A stretch of 64,000 nucleotides of DNA from an uncultured bacterium. Its GTDB lineage: Bacteria; Spirochaetota; Leptospiria; Leptospirales; Leptonemataceae. The stretch spans positions 28,849 through 92,848 of the forward strand of contig CALFVU010000013.1 of NCBI GenBank assembly GCA_937928085.1. The letters are read 5' to 3'. Position numbers and translations under genes: made by a program. The stretch's first letter is position 1. Every line of letters begins with the position of its first letter. Shown here one piece after another: positions 48,677-56,975 of this stretch. Under the pieces are notes generated by a model, which worked only from the letters and a program-made list of their open reading frames with translations, searched no databases and was not told the DNA's origin.

Positions 48677-49246
48677 ATGAGTTCCAATGTAATTTCAAAA
48701 ACCATAAAAAAAAATATAATAGTGTTTTTCAGTATCGTATTTTTGGGTAAACTCGTTTTTTCTATTTATAGCAATTTTTTTATCATTCCAGAGCAGAAGT
48801 TAATAGAACTACAACAAAAAACAAATCATTTTATAGTTTTTAAACACAACTCAATTAATGAATGGAAACGAAAAATCCAAATATCTCCTTTATATACGAT
48901 TAAAACATTAGATGATTCTCAAATTATAGAAGAATATGTTTATACAAACGTAGATAAACAATTCATAGATTCTATTTCATTAGAAGAATTTAATCCTTTT
49001 TATTATCATATAAAAATCCAATCAAATGAATTGAATACTTTAAATGTATATTTTTATAAAAAGTTGTTTTCTTTGCCTGTAGTGTTTGGCATTTTTTATG
49101 ATTCTATTTTATGGACTTTTTTTCTTGCTTTGGCTATAATAGCAATATTGTTCATTTTTTACTTAATTGCATTTGGATTTTATGAATTAAAACTAATTCT
49201 AAATTATTTTTTTGAGAAAAAAATCCAAAAAAATTTATATCAATAA
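48677..49246 (+). CDS. Hypothetical membrane protein
   Basis: 189 residues from the ATG at 48677 (a TTG 18 bases earlier is less likely). One membrane helix near residues 12-32 and another near 140-170 flank a roughly 110-residue domain that should lie outside the cytoplasm. No motif recognised. It is the last intact gene before the decayed region. Confidence 0.5.
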   Translation: MSSNVISKTIKKNIIVFFSIVFLGKLVFSIYSNFFIIPEQKLIELQQKTNHFIVFKHNSINEWKRKIQISPLYTIKTLDDSQIIEEYVYTNVDKQFIDSISLEEFNPFYYHIKIQSNELNTLNVYFYKKLFSLPVVFGIFYDSILWTFFLALAIIAILFIFYLIAFGFYELKLILNYFFEKKIQKNLYQ

Positions 49247-49462
49247 GTCTAATTCTTAGAATTTGGTAATAGTAATTGAAATTGTGAATATCATTTAATC
49301 ATTTTTTATTTCTATATTGCGATAAAGACTTTTTTCTTAAGACTATGTTTTTAGGCGATTTAAAAACTACATAAGAGAAAAGTTCGTACCTAAAAAATGA
49401 TCTTCTTTTTTTCTAAAAGTACAATTCGTTCTTATGTATCTTTTTTAAAAATATATTTAGTA

Positions 49463-49939
49463 ATGGAAATGGTAAGAGAATTAACTCTCTACAAAGTATA
49501 TCCAAGGTAGATTGTGTTCTTGTTATATATTTTACTTACATTTTAAATGTTTATCCTGCTTATTCAAAAGACAAGTAGATTCAATTCTATATGTGATTCC
49601 AGAAAAAGCAGAAATTCGATGGTTTGATGAAAACTAGTGGTGGCGTTCATTGTTTATTGAATGTCTCATCTGAAAATCTTTTGTCATTAAAATGAATTTG
49701 TTTAATTCTATTATATCAGCTAATATTATAAAAAGATTAATAAAATATTTGATATCTCAACATAAACCTATGGCTATATTGAAAAAACTCATGAAGAAAT
49801 AATTAAAGATATTAGGAGTGTAAAAGTGGTGGTAAATAGAACTTTAAAGGAGCTAGAAAAAGAAGGTTTACTTATTTTAGGCAAGAAAAAAGTAATTGTA
49901 AAAAATTATTCTTCTTTTAAAAAAATGGGTGGATTATAA
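49463..49939 (+). pseudogene. Remnant of a Crp/Fnr family transcription regulator
   Basis: Three pieces in two frames read as one Crp/Fnr protein. At 49463-49507 a frame gives LTLYKVYPR, the start of a cyclic-nucleotide-binding-type domain, then a stop. At 49569-49634 another frame gives DSILYVIPEKAEIRWFDEN, the end of the beta roll and start of the dimer helix, then stops. At 49787-49939 the first frame returns with THEEII and VVVNRTLKELEKEGLL, the recognition helix and wing of the HTH, ending in a stop. At least two frameshifts and several stops separate them, so the gene is dead. Confidence 0.75.
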
Positions 49940-50434
49940 CCCGCTTATATAGATTTTTTTAAAAACTGAGAAAACAAAGTCTTTATCTTTTACTTGAGTA
50001 TGACAACTATGTTAATCAGTAACCATAACTTTTACAGGAGAATTTCCTTTTACTATTGTAAGCAAAATATCCATACTCATTTAGTATTTTATATTTTTGA
50101 TTGTCTTTGACCATAATACTTCAATTCTTTTAGTTTCTTATATATGCCTCATTTTCTAACACATGTTCATAGAAAACGATAGCAATGAGACTTTTATCTG
50201 TAAAGTTTCTTTTTCCTTCAATTTGAACAATATTAACAACTGCTTTGTTTACAGAAACATAGTAAATGCCTTCAAAAGGATTAAAAAGAGGATGTTTTTT
50301 GATCAAAAAATAATCATACTTTTCATATGGTGCCAATTTCTATATTTTTCTGGTTTCACTTCAAATGCATCTAATATAGCAAAAATGCCAACCGTAATAC
50401 ATACAATACTAAAAACTAGTGTGAATTTTTTCAT
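49934..50434 (-). pseudogene. Remnant of a cytochrome P460 family gene
   Basis: From ATG at 50434 a signal peptide and PEKYRNWHHMKSMIIF are read, then a stop. After a frameshift near a T/A run the frame continues HPLFNPFEGIYYVSVNKAVV and FTDKSLIAIVFYEHVLENEAYI. Further pieces give MVKDNQKY, then HSCHTQVKDKDFVFSVF. This is the order of cytochrome P460 (KSMVI, HPLFNPFGGIHH-type, MVKDxKxY, CxxCH with a DxVFS tail). The first Cys of the heme motif is replaced by a stop. P460 proteins oxidise hydroxylamine or handle NO. Its 3' end overlaps the Crp/Fnr remnant by 6 bases, tail to tail. Confidence 0.8.
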
Positions 50435-50967
50435 GATTTTCCATCAAAAAATTGATTAATATATAGTTTACTAAAATCTAATGTGTATGTCTGTAGCTAA
50501 GTTACAAAATGCAGTAAATTTTTTTAGAAATTACATGCGAAGTATAGTTAAAATTTAGAGTTGTAAAAATTTATTTTAAGCTCTAAATAAATAGTTAATG
50601 GAGGATATATTATTTTGATATAAAAAATTCTATAAAATAATGATAAAGAAAAATCATTTGATATTTTTTCTTTTCATGGTTTGAATGTAATGTATAAATA
50701 AATCTAATCTATCTTCGTTATAAATTCTTTGTATTGTTCGTTAACATGGAGATTTCTTTCGAGAATTTCTAACTAAAATTAAGGTTTACGAAAATTAGTT
50801 GAATCATACTTATTTTAAAAGAATTCTTCTACTAAAAATGGATATCAAAAAAAACTTATAAATTTTATTTAATAAATACCTTAAGGTTTTGTAAATACAA
50901 GGTTTATCGATTCTTTTAAAATCATTTGACCCACATTTATAACATAAAAGTATAGTTTTTTTAAATT
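50435..50967. other. Non-coding stretch upstream of the P460 remnant
   Basis: About 530 bases of AT-rich DNA with stops in all frames. I saw no RNA gene, terminator or repeat here, only a candidate promoter near its right end. It probably held regulatory sequence of the lost gene, or another gene decayed beyond recognition. Confidence 0.5.
50926..50956 (+). promoter_or_regulatory. Candidate promoter of the 50968 gene
   Basis: TTGACC at 50926-50931 and TATAGT at 50951-50956, with a 19-base spacer that is longer than ideal. The -10 lies only 11 bases before the ATG, so a leader would be very short. Confidence 0.35.
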
Positions 50968-51519
50968 ATGAATTTGAAATTCATTGTTTTAATCGGAATA
51001 TTTCTTTTAAGTTGTATGTTTATCAAACCAGAGAAAATCAATAAGGATCAGATTTTAGTATTAGAAAAAGAAATGATTGGAACTTTTAAAGGTATACGAT
51101 TTTATTTTAATCGATTTCAAGAAAACCAAGCTTTTAGTATTGTTCAAAAAAAGTGTGTTTTAGATAGTGATGTAATCATTCATTGCACTGAAAGTTATAC
51201 GCTTAAAGATCAACACATTAAAGATGAATATTGTTTTTTTTATGAATATAAAACATCCACTTTTGTTTTAGTTGAATATAGTAAAGATTGTAAAAAAAAT
51301 AAAAATTGGTTGCAAAATTTGTTTGGAAAAGAAAAACTAAGAGATGGTGGGTTTATGATTCATGGCCAAGATAAAGATCCGTTAAACCCAAAAAAAGAGT
51401 ATGGAATCAAGCTATATTTTACAAAAGGAAATCACAGAATTTTTTATCAAGACAAAAAATATTATTTTTTATTTTTTTTTATTGGTCAAGAAATCACTTT
51501 TTGGGAAAAACTTGAATAA
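50968..51519 (+). CDS. Hypothetical lipoprotein
   Basis: 183 residues. The signal peptide ends FLLSC, a good lipobox, so Cys16 should be lipidated. The mature domain is rich in beta strands and aromatic residues, with three cysteines in the middle (about 63, 73, 88) and another near 110. I do not recognise the family. It precedes the glpX-like gene by about 14 bases. Confidence 0.6.
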   Translation: MNLKFIVLIGIFLLSCMFIKPEKINKDQILVLEKEMIGTFKGIRFYFNRFQENQAFSIVQKKCVLDSDVIIHCTESYTLKDQHIKDEYCFFYEYKTSTFVLVEYSKDCKKNKNWLQNLFGKEKLRDGGFMIHGQDKDPLNPKKEYGIKLYFTKGNHRIFYQDKKYYFLFFFIGQEITFWEKLE

Positions 51520-51533
51520 TTTTGGATATAACT

Positions 51534-52652
51534 ATGAGTCATAAATCTTTGTCACATTTACATATCATAGCTAAAGATTTTATAAAAATAACAGATGAAG
51601 TAGCTAGAAGAATATATTTTTGTTCAGGCAAAAATGATAAAAAACGAGCGGATCAGGAAGCCGTAAAAGTAATAGAAGAAATGTTAGATCAATTGCCTTA
51701 TAAAATTCATATTGTGATTGGAGAAGGAGAAAAAGATCTTTCAGCAAGTTTAGATCAAAATAAAAAATATGGAATAAGGTTTAAAGAAAATATAGATTTA
51801 GAGGTAGTAGTAGATCCTCTTGAATGTACGACAAATTTTGCGAAAGGTTTGCCTGATTCTATGTCTGTAATTTTGATTTCTGAGATAGGAATGATACAAA
51901 AAGTTCCCGGTACTTATATGAAGCAACTACTACTTCCTAAAGAAGTAAGAGATTTAACGAAAAAAGAATTTTTGCTTAAACGAAAAATTGACAATCAAAC
52001 AATGGAATTGATTCATAAATATATTGAGCCATCAAGTGATGAAAGAAAAATTCGAATTAAAAAAGAATTGTTAGATGCAGAACCACAAGAAATACTTTCT
52101 TTGGTAGCTTTGGCTTTAGACTTAGAAATTAAAGATCTTACTGTTGTAATACAGGACAGACCAAGACATTATGATCTGATCGAGAAAGTAAGAAAATTAG
52201 GTGCGGGTGTAGCTTTAATAGAATCAGGTAGTATTTCCGCATCAGCTGAGATCATCATTCGAAAAGAAGGGCGATATAATTTGCTAATGGGAACTTATGG
52301 AGCTCCGGAGGGATTAATTCAAGCATTTATGGCAAAGTCTACAGATTCAATTTTTTTAGGTAGAATTCAACCTCATAATGAAAAAACTGAACAAGAAGCA
52401 GAAACATTCAATATTCTTAATAAAACTTTAAATGAAGATGAATGGGTTAAAGGAGAAGCAATCTTAGTTATGTCTGGAATTCATTCTTCTACATGGTTGC
52501 CGGGAGTTAGAAAAATTCGAAAAAAAGTTTATAAAGAAGGTGAAGTTCCGTATCGTTATTTAGTGTCTACTGTAGTTTGGACAATTAATAATGTGGAATT
52601 ATACGAAATGGAAGATGGAGATTTAAGAAAAAAAGAAATTTTATTCCAATGA
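51534..52652 (+). CDS. glpX: Class II fructose-1,6-bisphosphatase-like (GlpX family)
   Basis: About 372 residues from the ATG at 51534 (a TTG 12 bases earlier is in frame). Metal-site motifs are kept: VIGEGEKD, VVDPLECTT (Asp-x-x-Glu-x-Thr) and GAPEG. DRPRH is also conserved. The family's substrate-site motif DGDV reads SGSI here, and GTT-type Gly is Cys. It is probably a sugar bisphosphatase, fructose-1,6-bisphosphatase for gluconeogenesis being the default guess, but the substrate could differ. The stop overlaps the flippase start. Confidence 0.75.
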   Translation: MSHKSLSHLHIIAKDFIKITDEVARRIYFCSGKNDKKRADQEAVKVIEEMLDQLPYKIHIVIGEGEKDLSASLDQNKKYGIRFKENIDLEVVVDPLECTTNFAKGLPDSMSVILISEIGMIQKVPGTYMKQLLLPKEVRDLTKKEFLLKRKIDNQTMELIHKYIEPSSDERKIRIKKELLDAEPQEILSLVALALDLEIKDLTVVIQDRPRHYDLIEKVRKLGAGVALIESGSISASAEIIIRKEGRYNLLMGTYGAPEGLIQAFMAKSTDSIFLGRIQPHNEKTEQEAETFNILNKTLNEDEWVKGEAILVMSGIHSSTWLPGVRKIRKKVYKEGEVPYRYLVSTVVWTINNVELYEMEDGDLRKKEILFQ

Positions 52653-53989
52653 TTGCTTTTTTTAAAAAGTTTCCTTTTCATCAGTTATTGCAATCAGGTA
52701 TAGTGTTTGCGTCGAGATCGTTTCATTCTTTTTCTTCTTTAATATTTTCATTAATTATCGGTAGACTCTTGACTTTAGAAGAACATGGACTTTATAGTCA
52801 ATATTCAGCAAGAATCGTTTTGTTTCAGGCTATTTTGGAAGTAGGACTTCAGTATTCTATCATACGATATCTTGCTCCTGCTGTGGTTAATAACATGGAA
52901 AGAAAAATCTATCATTTGTTAAAGGCTTCTTTAATCATAAAATTTTATGCAATCGTTTTTGTATTTTTTATAGTTGTTTTGTGGATGTTAGATAGTTATA
53001 TTTACTCTAGATGGAATCTTAAAACAAATTTTTTTCCATTAGAACCATTTCCCGAACAGATTACTAATATTTGGTTGGCATTTTTGTCTGCTATAGGAAT
53101 GTCTTTTTTTTCTTATTTTGATGCAATTTTGGTTTCTTTTAAAAATTATAGGTATCTTTCTCTCTGGCTACCTTTGACTAATTTAATACGATTGTTGATT
53201 CTATTTTATTTCTTTTTTATAAACGAAGGGATTTTGCAATTAACCCATGTTTTGTTTTCTTTTATGGCTGGGACTTTTTTGTCTTGGCCTTTTTATTTTT
53301 TTATATTTGATGTAAAAAAATTTTTATTTCCTATATATAAATTCAAAACAAGGTATTGGGTTTGGAAACTTCTTAAATATAATAGTTGGGTAATTCTTGC
53401 TTCTTTTTTTGCAATTTTAGCAGATTGGATGGAGATTTTACTTTTACAAAATCAAAAAGATGCAGGAATTTATAATGCGGTAAGAGTCCCTATGCAAGGA
53501 ATAGTGATATTATTATCTACAATGCAGTCATTTTTTATGCCTACGATGTCTACGTTTACTAAGAGTACGGAATATTTACAGTATTTTAAGAAAATTTATA
53601 TTTTTATAGTTCTCATATTTTTTTCTTTACTTCCTTTTGGATTGATTTTAGAAAAGCTAATTCCTTTATGGTTTGGAGAGCAATATTATTCTTCATTAGA
53701 TATTTTATGGATTGTATATCTTTCATTTTTGTTAAGAATTTTTTTTGCACCTTTAGGTATTGCTTTATTTACTTTAGATCAACCTTTGATGATTGCTATT
53801 GAATCTGGATTGCGTATGTTTGCTAGCTTGACTTTAAATCTAATTTTAATTCCTAAATTTGGTATTTTTGGTGCTGCTTTGTCTTCTTTATTTTCTCAGT
53901 TTTTTGGATGGGTTTTTTTGTCATATTTTTTTTATTTTTATTTTAAAAATAACGATTTTCCGAAATTATTTAAAAATTTTAGAATTTAA
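52649..53989 (+). CDS. Polysaccharide flippase (Wzx/MATE-like)
   Basis: 446 residues with about 12-14 membrane helices and few charged residues. The N-terminal part, FASRSFHSFSSLIFSLIIGRLL, and the C-terminal IPKFGIFGAALSSLFSQFFGW, resemble RfbX/Wzx-type proteins that move lipid-linked oligosaccharides across the inner membrane. It starts in an ATGA overlap with the glpX-like gene and is followed after 2 bases by the PBP1A gene. It might serve O-antigen or peptidoglycan-related lipid carriers. Confidence 0.75.
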   Translation: MIAFFKKFPFHQLLQSGIVFASRSFHSFSSLIFSLIIGRLLTLEEHGLYSQYSARIVLFQAILEVGLQYSIIRYLAPAVVNNMERKIYHLLKASLIIKFYAIVFVFFIVVLWMLDSYIYSRWNLKTNFFPLEPFPEQITNIWLAFLSAIGMSFFSYFDAILVSFKNYRYLSLWLPLTNLIRLLILFYFFFINEGILQLTHVLFSFMAGTFLSWPFYFFIFDVKKFLFPIYKFKTRYWVWKLLKYNSWVILASFFAILADWMEILLLQNQKDAGIYNAVRVPMQGIVILLSTMQSFFMPTMSTFTKSTEYLQYFKKIYIFIVLIFFSLLPFGLILEKLIPLWFGEQYYSSLDILWIVYLSFLLRIFFAPLGIALFTLDQPLMIAIESGLRMFASLTLNLILIPKFGIFGAALSSLFSQFFGWVFLSYFFYFYFKNNDFPKLFKNFRI

Positions 53990-53991
53990 TT

Positions 53992-56415
53992 ATGCAACCT
54001 GTTAATAAGAATTACTTAGAGCGGGTTTTTTTTAGATTGATTTATCAAAAGTTTACAAGTATATTAGAACATAAAAACGCAACGAATAAAGTATTTCTAA
54101 TTTTTTTTACCATTTTATTCTCTATTTTGTTTTTAAATATTTTTTATTTTTCTGATCCTTTTATCGTATGGCTTGTAGAAGATTACGATCGACCTTCTGT
54201 AGTTTATGGTTACAATAATCAAGGAGAAGTGGTTCCTTATAGTGAGTTTTATATTAATCAAAGAAAAATTATAGAATTAGACAAAAATTTTAAACAATTG
54301 AATGTAACCAAAACATTTTTAGCAGCAGAAGATATTCGATTTACTGAGCATTTTGGTATTGATATTCCGGGAATTTTAAGAGCATTACTAATCAATATTA
54401 TAGAAGGAAAAATTAAAGAAGGAGCTTCTACGATTACTCAACAATCAGCCCGTTTAAGATTCTTAAGTTTAAAAAGAACCATTAGAAGAAAATTACGAGA
54501 ATTTAGTCTTGCTTTTTTAATGGAACTTAAATATCCAAAATATAAAATTTTAGAAATCTATTTTAACGAAGTGCCTCTTGGTCATGGTACTTTAGGAGTA
54601 GAGTCTGCATCTCAATTTTATTTTGGAAAAAGTTACAAAGATTTAACAATTGGAGAGGCATCCGTTCTTTCTTCTTTAACAACAAGCCCCAATAGTTATA
54701 GCCCTTTAAAAAATCCTATTCGGACAATTTCGAAAATGCAAATTACATTTAAACGTTTAGTAGAAAATGGGGAAATTTCAATAAAGAAGGCAGAAAAAGA
54801 ATATCAAGAAATAGTTCAAAATTACATATTAACGCTAAATCGATATCCAGAAGAAAATTCTTTTTCTAAAAGATTAAATCAACATCCGTATGCTGTTTCT
54901 TATTTATTAACTCTTCTTCCACAGACAATCAAAACTCAATTAAACACCGAGGGGTATAAAATTTATACTACATTGAATGTTGAAAAACAAGCTATTGCAG
55001 AATATGTATTAGAAAATTGGCTAAAACAACTCAATGAAAGACATACTTTATACAAAAAAACTTTTACAAATTATGAAATTTTTGATGAGCATTTTGGTGA
55101 TTATTTTTTATTACTTAAAAATTTTTTTAATATTCCAGATTTTAAATATTCCATTTCTAAAGAAAAAAGGGATTTTCAACTTAAATATTTAAAAGAATAC
55201 CGAGATGAACTAATTCTATTGAATTATTTTTTGGGAGAAGAAAATGTAATTAATGCTTTAGAAGCAAATTATAAAAATCAAATAGAAAATCCAGATTTTA
55301 AAAAAAAATTTATAGAAGGAGCTTTAGTTTCTCTTAATCCATTAAATGGAAAAATAGAAGCTATTGTGGGAGGATCAAAGTTTTTACCCTCTAATCAATT
55401 ATTAAGGTTTTTGTCGAAAAGACAGCCGGGAAGTTCATTAAAACCATTTATTTATGCTGCAGGTATTGAACACTTTAGTAAAAATCCTAATGATTTTGAA
55501 CGTTCTTTAACTGCAGCTACTGTTTTTGAAGATACTCCCATTACATTTTTAGAAAAAGACTTATCCGAATACGAGCCGGAAAACTTTGGTGGAAGCTATT
55601 TAGGATCAATACGATTAAGAGAAGCCCTAATACAATCGCGAAATGTAGTTGCAGTACAAGCTTATCTTAAAGTAGGAGCGAAAATAATAAATTCCTATTT
55701 AGAATCATTGTTAGGTTTATCGAAAGATACTTTACCAAGGGAGATATCAATTGCTTTAGGTTCATACGAAGTTTCTCCTTTACAATTAGCAACAGCTTAT
55801 ACGGTATTTCCACGGTACGGAAATATGATTTTTCCTTATTTTATAGAAAAGATTGTTGATAAAAAAGGGAATATTGTTTATGAAGCTCCGCCACCAAAAA
55901 CAAAACAAATTTTTTCTCCTGAAACTAGTTTTATTATCAGTGATATTTTAAGAGATGTGGTTTTAAAAGGAACAGGAAAAGCTGCGAATATTTATAATGT
56001 GCCTGTATATGGAAAAACGGGGACTTCTAATAATTTTACGAATGCTTGGTTTGCAGGGTTTGTTCCAGATAATGTAACAGTGGTTTATATTGGATATGAT
56101 GTGAATCAATCTTTAGGTCCTTCGGGAACAGGTGGAGGTTTTGCAGCTCCTGTATGGCGGGATTATATAACAAATGTTTTAAAATCAATGAATTATCCAA
56201 GATACAAAGAAATGGTGATTCCTGAAAATATAATTAAAAAAGAAATTTGTAATATTACAGGAAACCTAACAACTGAAGGTTGTAATTCTATATCGGAATA
56301 CTTTATTAAAGGGACAGAACCTACTTCGGTTTGTGAATTACACAGTAAATCTAAACAAAAAAAACAAGAGAAACTCGAACTTCAAATAAAATTAAAAATA
56401 GAAGAAGATTTATGA
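53992..56415 (+). CDS. Penicillin-binding protein 1A (bifunctional)
   Basis: 807 residues. One N-terminal membrane helix (about 33-53). The GT51 glycosyltransferase domain has [27 protein letters not shown] and [13 protein letters not shown]. The transpeptidase domain has the SxxK serine in [18 protein letters not shown] in [10 protein letters not shown], and KTGT in [19 protein letters not shown]. It polymerises and crosslinks peptidoglycan in the periplasm. The stop overlaps the Nudix gene start. Confidence 0.95.
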   Translation: MQPVNKNYLERVFFRLIYQKFTSILEHKNATNKVFLIFFTILFSILFLNIFYFSDPFIVWLVEDYDRPSVVYGYNNQGEVVPYSEFYINQRKIIELDKNFKQLNVTKTFLAAEDIRFTEHFGIDIPGILRALLINIIEGKIKEGASTITQQSARLRFLSLKRTIRRKLREFSLAFLMELKYPKYKILEIYFNEVPLGHGTLGVESASQFYFGKSYKDLTIGEASVLSSLTTSPNSYSPLKNPIRTISKMQITFKRLVENGEISIKKAEKEYQEIVQNYILTLNRYPEENSFSKRLNQHPYAVSYLLTLLPQTIKTQLNTEGYKIYTTLNVEKQAIAEYVLENWLKQLNERHTLYKKTFTNYEIFDEHFGDYFLLLKNFFNIPDFKYSISKEKRDFQLKYLKEYRDELILLNYFLGEENVINALEANYKNQIENPDFKKKFIEGALVSLNPLNGKIEAIVGGSKFLPSNQLLRFLSKRQPGSSLKPFIYAAGIEHFSKNPNDFERSLTAATVFEDTPITFLEKDLSEYEPENFGGSYLGSIRLREALIQSRNVVAVQAYLKVGAKIINSYLESLLGLSKDTLPREISIALGSYEVSPLQLATAYTVFPRYGNMIFPYFIEKIVDKKGNIVYEAPPPKTKQIFSPETSFIISDILRDVVLKGTGKAANIYNVPVYGKTGTSNNFTNAWFAGFVPDNVTVVYIGYDVNQSLGPSGTGGGFAAPVWRDYITNVLKSMNYPRYKEMVIPENIIKKEICNITGNLTTEGCNSISEYFIKGTEPTSVCELHSKSKQKKQEKLELQIKLKIEEDL

Positions 56416-56951
56416 AGTATTGTAGTTATTGTAGTACAGAATTAGTTATAAAAATTCCAGAAGGTGATAATCGCGAAAGATATGTTTGTCCTAAATGTGG
56501 TGCTATACATTATCAAAATCCAAAGATTATAGTCGGAACAATTCCAGTTTGCGAAAATAAAATCCTTTTATGTAAAAGAGGAATTGAACCTCAATATGGT
56601 AAATGGACGATACCTGCTGGCTTTTTAGAATTGGGAGAAAAAGTAGAGGAAGGAGCGATAAGAGAAACCTTTGAAGAAGCAAATGCAAAAGTAAAAATTT
56701 TAGGTTTACAAACAGTATATAGTATTCCAAAAATTGGTCAGGTGTATTTACTTTTTCTTGCAGAGTTAATTGATAAACACTATTCACCTGGAAGTGAAAC
56801 TTTAGAAACAATCTTATTCCCTTTCGAAGAATTACCTTGGGATGAAATTGCATTTTCGGCTGTTAAGTTTGCTTTAGAAAAATATATAGAAGATATAAAA
56901 TTCGATAGACATCCAACGACGCATATTGGATTCTATTCAAAAAAAATATGA
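56412..56951 (+). CDS. Nudix hydrolase with N-terminal zinc ribbon
   Basis: 179 residues. Two CxxC pairs (CSYC and CPKC) form a zinc ribbon at the start, like that of NADH pyrophosphatases. The Nudix box is G-F-L-E-L-G-E at residues about 76-82 through [19 protein letters not shown] is typical of the ADP-ribose or NADH-type group. It hydrolyses a nucleoside diphosphate derivative. It starts in an overlap with the PBP1A stop. Confidence 0.85.
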   Translation: MKYCSYCSTELVIKIPEGDNRERYVCPKCGAIHYQNPKIIVGTIPVCENKILLCKRGIEPQYGKWTIPAGFLELGEKVEEGAIRETFEEANAKVKILGLQTVYSIPKIGQVYLLFLAELIDKHYSPGSETLETILFPFEELPWDEIAFSAVKFALEKYIEDIKFDRHPTTHIGFYSKKI

Positions 56952-56975
56952 TTTTCAATTTTTGGGGCTTCCTAA

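Noticed and set aside
50130..50336. Minus-strand 68-codon frame as a separate small gene
   Set aside because: It is the middle piece of the frameshifted P460 pseudogene, not an independent protein.
50163..50459. Plus-strand open frame of 98 codons in the decayed region
   Set aside because: It is the antisense of the P460 remnant, with no motif of its own.
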